From Micromonospora qiuiae (lineage in GTDB: Bacteria > Actinomycetota > Actinomycetes > Mycobacteriales > Micromonosporaceae), in assembly GCF_016863555.1 (NCBI RefSeq), contig NZ_BOPC01000011.1, positions 1-64,000 on the forward strand: a stretch of 64,000 nt of DNA, given 5' to 3'. The translations under genes and the position numbers were made by a program. The notes under the pieces were generated by a model. It did not search any database. It saw nothing but the letters and a program-made list of their open reading frames with translations, and was not told where the DNA came from. Shown piece by piece: positions 24,901 to 33,483 of the stretch (the stretch's first letter is position 1; each line of letters opens with the position of its first letter).

Positions 24901-27702
24901 TCAGATGAGGTGGAGGTCGCGGGCGCGGCGGACGGCGTCGCGTCGGCGGGTGGCGTCGAGCTTGCGGTAGATGTTGCGGACGTGTGTCTTGACGGTGTTC
25001 ACCGAGACGGACAGCTCGGCGGCGATCTCCACGTTGGACAGGATGCTCTGCAGGTAGCGCAGGATGGTCAACTCCCGCTCGGTCAGTGGCTCGTCGAGCG
25101 GTGCCACCGACGCGCCGGCCGGGGCCGGTTCGGCCGGTACCTCGACGGCTCGCACCAGGTCGCTGACCATCGACCAGTGCGCCGTACCAGCGTCCAACCG
25201 AGCGGCCAGCAGGTCTCGCAGCCCTGGTTCGCCTCGGGTGAACGGCCGGCGGTAACCGTCCGGGGCGGCAAGGTCGAGCGCTCGCTCCAGGGTCCGACCG
25301 GCACGCCGGTCGTCGCCGTCGCGTGCGGCGAGCAGCGCGTCCAGCAGGGCGGCGTCGAGGCGTACGGGCAGCGGCCAGGCTTCCGCCGACGCGGCGCTCC
25401 AGTCCGGTAGGAGGCGGGCCGCGGCGCGTGGATCACCGGCCCGCAACTCGACCCGGGCCGCGGCGACGGCCAACGCCGCGTCCAACCTCGACACCGCCCC
25501 ACCCGGGCGGGGCAGCGGGGTGTCGGGCCGGGGCGGTGGTGCAGGCGGCGCGGCGGCGACCAGCTCGCGGGCGGTCCGGGTGTCACCTCGGGCGCTGTGC
25601 AGGTCCACCTCGGCGGCGAGCAGCCACATGTCGACCTCAGCGCGGAGATTCGCCGCAGCGGTCGGTTCGCCGGAGCGGTCCGACCACTGGGCGCGGGCCG
25701 CCACCAGCACCCGGTGGGCGGCGGCCAGGTCACCGGCGTCGTAGCGCAGATGAGCAGCGCACCAGGCCGCCACCGCGCCGGCCGGCGGCTCCCGCCTGGC
25801 CGCGGCCGCCAGCGTCAGGTTCGCCTCCGCCTCCGTCGGCTGGTCCCGGTGCAGTGCCACCAGGGCCAGTGCCAGATAGGCGTACCCGCAGTCGACCTGC
25901 GCCGACCAGCCCTGGCAGGGCGGCAGGGCCAGGGCGGCGCGAGCCGCCTCCTCGGCCGCCCGCAGCTCTCCGCGTACCGCCGCGAGCAGGGCCCACCGGC
26001 TGGCACAGACCAACTCGGTGCGGGGACGTCCCGCCTCCCGCGCCGCGGTCAGCGCCGCCGCGAATCCGGCCGTCGCCCCGGCCAGATCGCCCCCGCCCAG
26101 CGCGAGCAGGGCCAGCGCGGTGCCGCCCACCGCCCGCACGTCGGCGTCCCCGCCCGCGTCGGCCCGAGGCGCCCCGGCGGCCGGAGCGACGCTCCGGGTG
26201 GCGAGCAGTTGGGCGGCGGCGACGCGTACCGCCTCGGCGTCGTCGGCCAGTTGGGCCTGGATGAGTTCGACCACGGCGACCAGCCGCCCGAACCGGGCCC
26301 GGCGCGGTTCCGGCAGGGCGTGCGCGTGCGCGGTGGCCAGCCGCAGGTGCTCCCGGGCCGCGTCGGCATCGCCGTCGAGCGCCCGCTGGACGGCAGCGGC
26401 CAGCGCCAGTTCCGGGTCACCCGCCACCACCTCGGCCGAGGGCAGCGCGGGCGGTGCGGCGGTGTGGACGATCCGGTCGTACGGCACGAGATCCGGCCAT
26501 CGGGCCACGAACAGGTCGGTGGCCCGCACCCAGTCGCCACCGGCGAATGCGTGACGCAGCGCGTCGACCGGCCGGCCGTTGCCGCCGTACCAGCCCGCCG
26601 CGCGCAGGTGCAGGTCACGCAACTCCTCGGCCGGCAGCCGGCCCAGTTCGCGCCGCAGCAGGTCGGCCAGGAGCGGCGGGCACCGGTACCACGCCGGGCG
26701 GCCACCGTCGTGGTGGAGCAGGCCGGCGTTCTCCGCGAGAGCACTCAGCCGGGTCTCCGCGTCCGTGCCGCCGGTCAGCGCGTCGACAAGCCCGGCACAC
26801 ACCGTCTCCGCGATCGCCGCCCGGCGCAGCAGCTCGCGGTCCGGCGTTTCCAGGCTGGCCAGCACCTCCTCGCGCAGGTAGCCGGCGATCTCCGGCTGGT
26901 CCGCGCCGAGTCCGGCGATCCAGCGCTGCGGGTCCGGCTGGTCGCGCAACGCGAGCGCGACGATCCGCAACGCCGCCGCCCACCCCTCGGTACGCTGCCG
27001 CAGCCGTCGCACCGCAGCGGCCGGCACCGCCACGCCGTGCGCGGTCAGCAGGTCGGCGATCTCGTCACCGGTGAAAGCCAGTTCATCCGGACCGATCTCG
27101 GTCAGTTCCCCGGCCAGCCGCAGCCGCTGCACGGCCAACGGCAGGCCGGAGCGCCCGGCCGCCACTAGGCGCAGCCGCTGTTCGGTGTGGCGCAACAGGA
27201 ACTCCAGGCCGGCCAACGCCGCCGGGTCGGTGATCCGGTGCAGGTCGTCCAGGATCAGCACGGCCGGCCGTTCCCGGGCGGCGAGCGCCGCCGCGAGCAC
27301 CTCCAGCTCGTCCGGTCGCGGGGCCCGGTCGGGCACCGACGCCGCGGCGGCCGGTTCCCCGTCGGGGTCGGCGACCGAGCGCAGCGCCGCCGCGAGGTAG
27401 GTCCAGAGCCGGTCACTGTCGTCACCGAACTCCACGCAGAGCCAGGCCGGCGCCGGGGCGGCCGGGGCGGCCTCGACGACCGCCCGCCGCCACGCGGCGA
27501 GCAGCGTCGTCTTGCCCCAGCCCGCCGGCGCACGGAGCAGGGTGACCGGACGGGCCACCCCCTCGTCCAGCAACCGGGTCAAGCGGGGCCGCAGCACGAC
27601 CGGCTCGGGCGGCACGGCGGGCGTGAGCCGGGACGGCAGCAGGGGCGGGCCGACCGGTCGCCGGGCCGTCGCGGCCCGGACGGCGCTGCGGTCATCCGGC
27701 AT
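24901..27702 (-). CDS. LAL-type LuxR-family ATP-dependent transcriptional regulator
   Basis: A large regulator (933 aa) of the MalT/LAL type. It has Walker A APAGWGKTT near residues 58-66, Walker B VLILDDLH further on, a long helical repeat region (about 350-840) and a C-terminal LuxR helix-turn-helix (LTERELTILRYLQSILSNVE ... VSVNTVKTHVRNIY). MalT-type proteins hydrolyse ATP and bind an inducer through the helical repeats before activating promoters. The effector and targets are unknown. ATG 27702 is a guess: the frame is open 33 codons further and no strong ribosome site is visible. It is divergent from the saccharopine-dehydrogenase-like gene (201-bp gap). Confidence 0.9.
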   Translation of the reverse strand: MPDDRSAVRAATARRPVGPPLLPSRLTPAVPPEPVVLRPRLTRLLDEGVARPVTLLRAPAGWGKTTLLAAWRRAVVEAAPAAPAPAWLCVEFGDDSDRLWTYLAAALRSVADPDGEPAAAASVPDRAPRPDELEVLAAALAARERPAVLILDDLHRITDPAALAGLEFLLRHTEQRLRLVAAGRSGLPLAVQRLRLAGELTEIGPDELAFTGDEIADLLTAHGVAVPAAAVRRLRQRTEGWAAALRIVALALRDQPDPQRWIAGLGADQPEIAGYLREEVLASLETPDRELLRRAAIAETVCAGLVDALTGGTDAETRLSALAENAGLLHHDGGRPAWYRCPPLLADLLRRELGRLPAEELRDLHLRAAGWYGGNGRPVDALRHAFAGGDWVRATDLFVARWPDLVPYDRIVHTAAPPALPSAEVVAGDPELALAAAVQRALDGDADAAREHLRLATAHAHALPEPRRARFGRLVAVVELIQAQLADDAEAVRVAAAQLLATRSVAPAAGAPRADAGGDADVRAVGGTALALLALGGGDLAGATAGFAAALTAAREAGRPRTELVCASRWALLAAVRGELRAAEEAARAALALPPCQGWSAQVDCGYAYLALALVALHRDQPTEAEANLTLAAAARREPPAGAVAAWCAAHLRYDAGDLAAAHRVLVAARAQWSDRSGEPTAAANLRAEVDMWLLAAEVDLHSARGDTRTARELVAAAPPAPPPRPDTPLPRPGGAVSRLDAALAVAAARVELRAGDPRAAARLLPDWSAASAEAWPLPVRLDAALLDALLAARDGDDRRAGRTLERALDLAAPDGYRRPFTRGEPGLRDLLAARLDAGTAHWSMVSDLVRAVEVPAEPAPAGASVAPLDEPLTERELTILRYLQSILSNVEIAAELSVSVNTVKTHVRNIYRKLDATRRRDAVRRARDLHLI

Positions 27703-27903
27703 CCGGCCCACCCCCACGGACGCGATCGCTCCCCCGATCCTGCGCCGGCGGTTACCCCACCCGGACCGGTTCACCCCTTCCGGGGGAGAGCCGGTTCCCA
27801 CGGCGAAGCCGAATCACCCCGAGTGCGCGACCGCTCGGCCTGCTCATCGCCGGGCCGACCGCCATCGCAGGCGGTCGGTGCACCGGGATGGAATGATCGA
27901 CAG

Positions 27904-29094
27904 ATGGCTACGGATCGGGCGTACGACATCGTGCTGTTCGGGGCGACCGGGTTCACCGGCGAACTCACCGCGCAATACCTGGCCCGACACGCCCCACCCG
28001 GGCTGCGCTGGGCGATCGCCGGGCGCAACCCGGACAAGCTGGCCGCCGTCCGCGAGCGGTTGACGGCCATCGACCCCGCCCTGGCCGGGTTGCCGCTGCT
28101 CATCGCCGACGTCACCGATCCGGCGTCGCTGCGGGCCGTGGCCGACGACGCCCGGGTGGTGGCCAGCACCGTCGGGCCGTACATCCATCATGGGGAACCG
28201 CTGGTGGCCGCCTGCGCCGCCGCCGGCACCGACTACCTCGACCTCGCCGGCGAGCCGGAGTTCGTCGACCTGATGTATCTGCGCCACCACGCCGAGGCGG
28301 TACGCACGGGCGCCCGGCTGTTGCACTCCTGCGGCTTCGATTCCGTCCCGCACGACCTGGGCGTCTGGTTCACGATCAAGCAACTGCCCGCCGGCGTGCC
28401 GATCACGGTGGACGGCCACGTTCAGGCGGACGCGAGATTTTCCGCCGGCACGTACCACTCGGTGCTCACCGCCTTCTCCCGTACCCGGGAGACATCCCGC
28501 GCCGCCCGCGAACGCCGGGCGGTCGAACCTCGCCCGACCGACCGGCAGGTCCGCGCCGGGTCGGGCCGGCTGGCCCGGTCGCGGGACCTGTCGGTCTGGT
28601 CGGTACCGCTGCCCACCATCGACCCGCAGGTGGTCACCCGCTCCGCGGCGGCCCGCCCGGAGTACGGGCCGGACTTCCGCTACCGCAATTTCGCCGCGAT
28701 GCGCCGATTGTCGACGGTGCTGGCCGCCGGTGCCGGCCTGGTTGCCCTGGTCGGGCTGGTGACGCTGCCACCGACCCGGCGTTGGCTGTTCGGCCGGCTC
28801 GCCTCCGGCCAGGGGCCGAGCGCCGAGCGGCGGGCCAGGTCGTGGTTCCGGATCCGCTTCGTCGGCACCGGGGGCGACCGGCGGGTGATCACCGAGGTGG
28901 CCGGCGGCGACCCCGGCTACGACGAGACCGCCAAGATTCTCGCCGAGTCCGCCCTCTGCCTGGCCCTGGACGACCTGCCGGCCACCGCAGGGCAGCTCAC
29001 CCCGGTCGCCGCGATGGGCGACGCCCTCCTGCACCGCCTCACCACCGCCGGCATCACCTTCCGTGTGCTGGATGAAGGAAGGGCCCCTTTTTAA
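27904..29094 (+). CDS. Saccharopine dehydrogenase-like NADP-binding reductase
   Basis: A 396-residue protein with an N-terminal Rossmann motif (YDIVLFGATGFTGELTAQYL) and the family's GPYIHHGEPLVAACAAAGTDY. A hydrophobic segment (about residues 270-290) comes before the C-terminal domain. It resembles actinobacterial homologues of the mycobacterial trans-acting enoyl reductases and eukaryotic SCCPDH; its substrate is unknown. ATG 27904 begins the Rossmann domain. The last residues (about EGRAPF) and the TAA stop are encoded by repeat element copy 3, so the C-terminus has been altered by that repeat. Confidence 0.87.
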   Translation: MATDRAYDIVLFGATGFTGELTAQYLARHAPPGLRWAIAGRNPDKLAAVRERLTAIDPALAGLPLLIADVTDPASLRAVADDARVVASTVGPYIHHGEPLVAACAAAGTDYLDLAGEPEFVDLMYLRHHAEAVRTGARLLHSCGFDSVPHDLGVWFTIKQLPAGVPITVDGHVQADARFSAGTYHSVLTAFSRTRETSRAARERRAVEPRPTDRQVRAGSGRLARSRDLSVWSVPLPTIDPQVVTRSAAARPEYGPDFRYRNFAAMRRLSTVLAAGAGLVALVGLVTLPPTRRWLFGRLASGQGPSAERRARSWFRIRFVGTGGDRRVITEVAGGDPGYDETAKILAESALCLALDDLPATAGQLTPVAAMGDALLHRLTTAGITFRVLDEGRAPF

Positions 29095-29126
29095 CGCCTG
29101 CGGTAGAGAAAGGGCCCCTTCTTAAC
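29074..29126 (-). repeat. REP-like double-palindrome repeat, copy 3
   Basis: Inverted orientation: aaggaaggggcccc-type palindrome, tttttaacgcctgcggtag linker, then aaagggccccttcttaac. It overlaps the end of the upstream reading frame and supplies its TAA. It precedes the MerR-type promoter by 44 bp. Confidence 0.9.
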
Positions 29127-29169
29127 AGCAGCACCAACACCGCATCCGGCGCCGGTACGGGCGGACGGC

Positions 29170-29207
29170 TTGACTCTCGACCAGGTCGAGGCGGCAGGAT
29201 CCTGGGG
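29170..29207 (+). promoter_or_regulatory. MerR-type promoter with palindromic operator
   Basis: TTGACT (29170-29175) and CAGGAT (29195-29200) are separated by exactly 19 bp, the over-long spacer typical of promoters controlled by MerR-family activators. Inside the spacer is a perfect palindrome CTCGACC-A-GGTCGAG (29176-29190). The GTG start of the MerR-clamp gene lies 8 nt after the -10 box, so transcription would begin at or next to the start codon, giving a leaderless mRNA. Autoregulation by the gene product is inferred. Confidence 0.75.
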
Positions 29208-30329
29208 GTGGAGAGCGACCTGCGCAGCATCGGTGAGCTGGCCCGGGCCAGCGGGCTGACGGTGAGCGCCCTGCGGTTCTACGACGCCGCCGGGGTGCTG
29301 GTGCCGGCCTCGGTCGACCCGGTGACCGGCTACCGCCGCTACACCGACGATCAGGTGGCGCCGGCCCGGCTGGTCGCCGGGCTACGCCGGGTCGGCATGC
29401 CGGTGGCCGAGATCGCCCAGGCGGTACGCGCCGAACCTGCCGCCGTACACCGGCTGCTCGACGCGCACCTGCGTCGCCTGGCGAACGGCCTGGCCGACGC
29501 GCGGCGGGAGGTCTCCCGGATCCGGTCGCTGCTGCCCGCCGATCAGCCGTCGGGGGCCACCCGGCTGGTCCTGGCCGGTGGTGACCTGGCCGCCGCCGTG
29601 GACGCCGTCCGGTTCGCCGTCGGCACCGACCCGGACCTGCCTGCACTGAACGGTGTCCTGTTCGACGTGGCGGAGGACGGCGTACGGCTGGTCGCCACCG
29701 ACCGGCACCGGCTCGCGGTGACCCGGGCCGACGCGGCGGTGCGCGGCCCGACGGTACGCGCGCTGCTGCCGGTGGCCGCCGTGGACGAATTACGCCAGCG
29801 GCTGGGCCCGCCCGACGAGGCCCCCTCACGCCGGCGGCTGGGCCCGAGCGACGAGGTTCCCGAGGTGCGGCTGACGATGCTCGGGCCGCAGGTCGTCGCC
29901 GACGTCGCCGGGGATCAACTGTCGATCACCCCGCTGCCCCACGACTTTCCGGACTACCACGCGTTGCTGCCGGGCCCGGGCGACGGCGGGGCGGCCCGCC
30001 GCGTCTGCGTCGACGTCGAGCGGCTGGTCGCCGCGCTGCGTGCCGGCGAACCGACGCTGACCCGCGAGTACGCCGGCCGGCCGCTGCCGGTGACCGTGCT
30101 CGGTCTGCGCGGCCCGGACGCGGTACGCCTGCTCGGCCCCGACGATCTCGCCCGGGCCGACCCCACCGAGCTGTACGTCGGCGTCAACGGCGACTACCTG
30201 CTCGACGCGCTGGACGCGGCGGGCCGCCCGCGGCTGGTGCTGGAGTCGAACGGCCCAGCCGCTCCGCTGGCCATCCGCCCGCCGGACGACGAGGTCGCCC
30301 TCTCCATCCTGATGCCGATCCGTCTCTGA
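29208..30329 (+). CDS. MerR regulator fused to DNA polymerase sliding-clamp-like domains
   Basis: A 373-residue fusion. Residues 4-73 form a MerR helix-turn-helix (RSIGELARASGLTVSALRFY, then GYRRYT) and about 74-112 a linking helix. From about 118 the protein resembles the beta subunit of DNA polymerase III: domain II features (LPALNGVLFDV, RLVATDRHRLAVTR) and domain III features (YLLDALDAAG, then the C-terminal LSILMPIRL like DnaN). Clamp domain I is absent (about 258 clamp residues against some 370). Thus the effector module of this regulator is a two-domain clamp, whose II/III cleft normally binds short clamp-binding peptides. A short internal repeat (RRLGPxDE) sits near residues 200-222. 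Such fusions exist in some actinomycete annotations; their role is, to my knowledge, undescribed. Confidence 0.85.
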   Translation: MESDLRSIGELARASGLTVSALRFYDAAGVLVPASVDPVTGYRRYTDDQVAPARLVAGLRRVGMPVAEIAQAVRAEPAAVHRLLDAHLRRLANGLADARREVSRIRSLLPADQPSGATRLVLAGGDLAAAVDAVRFAVGTDPDLPALNGVLFDVAEDGVRLVATDRHRLAVTRADAAVRGPTVRALLPVAAVDELRQRLGPPDEAPSRRRLGPSDEVPEVRLTMLGPQVVADVAGDQLSITPLPHDFPDYHALLPGPGDGGAARRVCVDVERLVAALRAGEPTLTREYAGRPLPVTVLGLRGPDAVRLLGPDDLARADPTELYVGVNGDYLLDALDAAGRPRLVLESNGPAAPLAIRPPDDEVALSILMPIRL

Positions 30330-30426
30330 CCCTGGATTCCGCCAGTGCCGGGTACGCCGAGGCGGCGCGCCGTGGGCTCGCCGGTAGCATCATCGAGTCA
30401 GCCTGACCTGAAGCGTACGGAGCAGC

Positions 30427-31710
30427 ATGCTCGACATGGAGTTGATCCGGAAGGATCGCGACACGGTGGCGACCGCGCTGGCGAAGCGGCTGGACGCCGC
30501 CGAGGTCGACCGGGTGCTGGACGACATCCAGCAGCTCGACCGGGAGCGCCGCCGGCTGATCAGTGAGATCGACGGGGAGCGTCAGCGCCGAAAGGCCGAG
30601 GCCCGGGCGTACGCACAGGCCAAGCGGGCCGGTGTCGAGCCGCAGGTGCCCCCTTCGGAGGCAGGCCGGAAGCAGGTCGCCGAACTTGAGGCCGAGCTCG
30701 ACGAAGTGCAGTCACGGCTGCGTACCGTGATGAGCGAACTGCCCAACCTGCCCGCCGACGACGTGCTGCCCGGCGGCAAGGAGGCCAACCGGGTGGTCAA
30801 GACCTTCGGCGAGCCGCCGCCGATCGAGAAGGTCCGCGACCACGTCGAGTTGAGCCGGATGCTGGGTCTGGTCGACCACGAGCGCGGCGTCAAGCTCGGC
30901 GGCTCGGGTTTCTGGATGTACACGGGCATCGGTGCCCGGCTGGAGTGGGCGCTGATCAACTGGCTGATCGAGCGGAACATCGACGCCGGGTACGAATTTC
31001 TCCTCCCGCCGCACCTGCTGCTGGACACCGCCGGCTTCGCCGCCGGCCAGTTCCCCAAGTTCCACGACGACGTCTACCACCTGGACCGGCAATCTGCCCC
31101 CCGCGGGCAGTTCCTGCTGCCCACCGCGGAGACGGCGATCCTCGGTGCCTACCAGGACGAGATCCTGGACACCGCGAAGCTGCCGCTGAAAGTGTTCGCC
31201 TACACCCCCTGCTACCGCCGCGAGGCCGCCGGCTCGCACTCCGATGAGCGCGGCACGGTCCGGGGCCACCAGTTCAACAAGGTGGAGATCTTCCAGTTCA
31301 CCCTGCCGGAGCAGGCCGACGCCGCGCTGGAGCAGATGGTCGCGCACGCGGAGAGCCTGGTCGAAGGGCTGGGCCTGCACTACCAGCGCAGCCTGCTCGC
31401 GGCCGGCGACTCCAGTGCCGCGATGCGCAAGACCCTCGACATCGAGGTCTGGATGCCGAGCACCGGCAAGTACAAGGAGGTCTCCTCGGTCTCCTGGGGC
31501 GGTGACTACCAGGCCCGCCGGGCCGCCATCCGCTATCGCGAGCCGGGCGGCAAGCAGACCCGCTTCGTACACACCCTCAACGGCTCGGCGCTGGCGACCA
31601 GCCGGCTCTTCCCGGCCATCCTGGAGCAGTTCCAGCAGCCCGACGGCTCGGTGCTGGTGCCGGAGGTGCTCCGCGACCGGCTCGGCACCGACCGCCTCAC
31701 CCCCCGCTGA
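30427..31710 (+). CDS. serS: Seryl-tRNA synthetase (divergent)
   Basis: Class II synthetase of 427 aa with an N-terminal coiled-coil arm (about residues 30-110) that grips the tRNA-Ser variable arm. It has LLPTAET (the TAE serine-site motif), motif 2 CYRREAAGSHSDERGTVRGH and motif 3 NGSALATSRLFPAILEQFQ. The normal ISSCSN segment of the active site reads VSSVSW here and motif 3 lacks the usual NGSGLAVGR, so it differs from standard bacterial SerRS. It could be the housekeeping enzyme of this lineage, or a second SerRS (resistance or biosynthetic type). ATG 30427 (or 30433) is the start. Its 3' end overlaps the convergent ccdA-like gene by 14 bp. Confidence 0.88.
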   Translation: MLDMELIRKDRDTVATALAKRLDAAEVDRVLDDIQQLDRERRRLISEIDGERQRRKAEARAYAQAKRAGVEPQVPPSEAGRKQVAELEAELDEVQSRLRTVMSELPNLPADDVLPGGKEANRVVKTFGEPPPIEKVRDHVELSRMLGLVDHERGVKLGGSGFWMYTGIGARLEWALINWLIERNIDAGYEFLLPPHLLLDTAGFAAGQFPKFHDDVYHLDRQSAPRGQFLLPTAETAILGAYQDEILDTAKLPLKVFAYTPCYRREAAGSHSDERGTVRGHQFNKVEIFQFTLPEQADAALEQMVAHAESLVEGLGLHYQRSLLAAGDSSAAMRKTLDIEVWMPSTGKYKEVSSVSWGGDYQARRAAIRYREPGGKQTRFVHTLNGSALATSRLFPAILEQFQQPDGSVLVPEVLRDRLGTDRLTPR

Positions 31711-32797
31711 CCGACCCGGCGCCGCGCGGCGCCGCACGCACCGTTCCGGCACGCACCGTTCCGGCACGCGGCGCTTCGGCACGCGGCGTTCCGGCACGCG
31801 GCGCTTCGGCACGCGGCGTTCCGGCACGCACCGTTCCGGCACGCGGCGTTCCGGCACGCGGCGTTCCGGCACGCGGCGCTTCCGCGTGCGCCGGTTCGGT
31901 GCGCATCGTCTCGGCGTCCGCTGGCTCGGTGTTAAAAGGGGGCCCTTCCTCTACCGCAGGCGTTAAAAGGGGGCCCTTCCTTCGCAGCAGCAGGGCGGTG
32001 AGGAGGAGGGCGGCGAGCAGGGCGGCGAGGGTGGCGGGGCCAGCGGTGTCGACGACGCCGGCCAACCAGCGCTGGATCCCAGCCGCGGCGGTCACCACCG
32101 GGTCGGTGAGCGCGTCTCGGCGGCCGGCGACCAGCCGCGCCTCGTACCAGCCGTACCAGGCGACGTAGCCGCCGGCGAGCAGCAGCACCAGGCCGCTGAG
32201 CCGGGGCACCCAGGCGCCGGCGCCACGCAGCCGGGCCACCACCTCGCCGCGCACCAGCGCCACGCCGAGCGCGGCCACCGCCACCACCAGCCCCATACCG
32301 AGGGCGTACGCGCCGAACAGCGCCAACCCGCGCAGCGCCGAGCCGGCCTGGAGGCTGGTAACCACGGTGGCCAGGAACGGCGCGATGGCGCAGCCCAGCG
32401 AGGCGGCCGCGTACGCCATGCCGAACAGCACCATCGACGGCAGCGTGCGGGTCAGTCGCGGCGCCCGGGCCAGCGGACGCGGGGTGGGCAGCCGCCGGCC
32501 GGCGAGCAGCCAGCCGCCGAGCACCACCAGCAGCAGTCCCAGGCCGACGGTGAACCAGGGCAGCCGGGGCCGCAGCCAGCCGGCGAGCGGTGCCAGCGCC
32601 AGTCCGAAGGCACCGAACACCACGACGTACCCCAGGGTGAGCGCACCCGCGGCGGTGAGCGCCCGCCGCACCGCGCCCCGGGTGTCGGCGGCCCCGGCGA
32701 CCAGCAGCGACAGGTACGCCGGCAGCATCGCGAAGCCGCACGGGTTGACCGCGCCGAGCATGCCGGCGGTCAGCGCGAGCAGCAGCGGGGCCTCCAT
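31697..32797 (-). CDS. CcdA-like thiol-disulfide membrane transporter with repeat-derived tail
   Basis: Carries reducing equivalents across the membrane to exported thioredoxin-like proteins. Residues 1-270 hold about six membrane helices with the two conserved cysteines (NPCGFAMLP, Cys20; LGCAIAPFLA), typical of CcdA/DsbD. Then the frame runs through repeat element copy 4 (RRKGPLLTPAVEEGPPFN) and a 15-bp minisatellite coding for five-residue repeats such as RAGTP, RAEAP and RAGTV. The protein is therefore extended by some 85 residues to 366. It lies 55 bp after the TlpA-like lipoprotein, its likely partner (the order resembles mycobacterial Rv2877c/Rv2878c). It overlaps the serS end by 14 bp, convergently. 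Confidence 0.9.
   Translation of the reverse strand: MEAPLLLALTAGMLGAVNPCGFAMLPAYLSLLVAGAADTRGAVRRALTAAGALTLGYVVVFGAFGLALAPLAGWLRPRLPWFTVGLGLLLVVLGGWLLAGRRLPTPRPLARAPRLTRTLPSMVLFGMAYAAASLGCAIAPFLATVVTSLQAGSALRGLALFGAYALGMGLVVAVAALGVALVRGEVVARLRGAGAWVPRLSGLVLLLAGGYVAWYGWYEARLVAGRRDALTDPVVTAAAGIQRWLAGVVDTAGPATLAALLAALLLTALLLRRKGPLLTPAVEEGPPFNTEPADAETMRTEPAHAEAPRAGTPRAGTPRAGTVRAGTPRAEAPRAGTPRAEAPRAGTVRAGTVRAAPRGAGSVSGG
31734..31898. repeat. 15-bp minisatellite inside the ccdA-like gene
   Basis: About eleven 15-bp units of the form gcacgcggcgttccg or gcacgcaccgttccg, in phase with the minus-strand reading frame, so each adds five residues. Unit variants (accgttccg, ggcgcttcg, ggcgttccg) are interspersed, suggesting past slippage. 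Confidence 0.93.
31931..31986 (+). repeat. REP-like double-palindrome repeat, copy 4 (within coding frame)
   Basis: GTTAAaAGGGGGCCCTTCCT, ctaccgcaggc linker, then a second GTTAAaAGGGGGCCCTTCCT. On the minus strand it is read without a stop as part of the ccdA-like protein, which makes it the only copy fully inside a gene here. Confidence 0.93.
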
Positions 32798-32852
32798 CAG
32801 CCGACCTTCGCCGGCGGTGATGCCCGTTGGCCGACGGGCTGCGGCCCCGCCA

Positions 32853-33422
32853 TCAGGCGGCCAACTCGGTGACCCGACGGGTGAGGTCCTCCCCGTCCAG
32901 CCAACCCTGGTGGATCACCCGCCCCTCTCGGTCGATGATCACGAAGGTGCTCTGCTCGACGACCTCGAAGCGCCGCCAGAGCACCCCCTCCCGGTCGTCG
33001 AGCTGCGGCACCGGCTCGAGTTCGAACTCGGTGACGAATTCCTTCATCGCCTGCTGCTCGCCGAGCCCCGCGACGCCGATGATCGGCACGCTGTCCCGGA
33101 AGCCGGGCGCTATCTCGGCCACGGTCCACGCCTGGCTGGCGCAGGCGGCGCACCAGGGCGCCCAGAACCAGAGCACCACCGGCCGGCCGGCGAGGGTGGC
33201 GGCGTCGAACGCCGCGCCCTCCAGGGTCTTTCCGGTGAACCGGAGGGTGTCCGGCGCCGGGCCGGCCGGCGGCGACGCGGCGGCACCGAGCGCCGGGGTC
33301 GAGGTGCCGGGGGCCGATTCGGCGCCCGGGACGGGACCGCACCCGGAGATGGCCAGTACCCCGGCGAGCAGTGCGGCGGCGAGCGCCCCGGTGGACCGTC
33401 TCGTCGTACCTGCCGACCCCAT
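32853..33422 (-). CDS. TlpA/ResA-like thioredoxin lipoprotein
   Basis: A 189-residue exported thioredoxin-fold protein. It has a lipoprotein signal (ALLAGVLAISGC, Cys28), a Pro/Ala linker, then the fold with redox motif WCAAC (Cys91-Cys94) after VVLWFWAPW and the cis-proline region STFVIIDREGRVIH. It probably reduces or exchanges disulfides outside the membrane, receiving electrons from the CcdA-like protein 55 bp downstream in the same operon. The mycobacterial exported protein Mpt53 is a comparable case. ATG 33422 is the start. Confidence 0.92.
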   Translation of the reverse strand: MGSAGTTRRSTGALAAALLAGVLAISGCGPVPGAESAPGTSTPALGAAASPPAGPAPDTLRFTGKTLEGAAFDAATLAGRPVVLWFWAPWCAACASQAWTVAEIAPGFRDSVPIIGVAGLGEQQAMKEFVTEFELEPVPQLDDREGVLWRRFEVVEQSTFVIIDREGRVIHQGWLDGEDLTRRVTELAA

Positions 33423-33483
33423 CCGCGTCTCCTTCGGTTCGCTCAGGCCGGGCGGCAGCCGATCGGGCCGCCCGGCGGCACAC

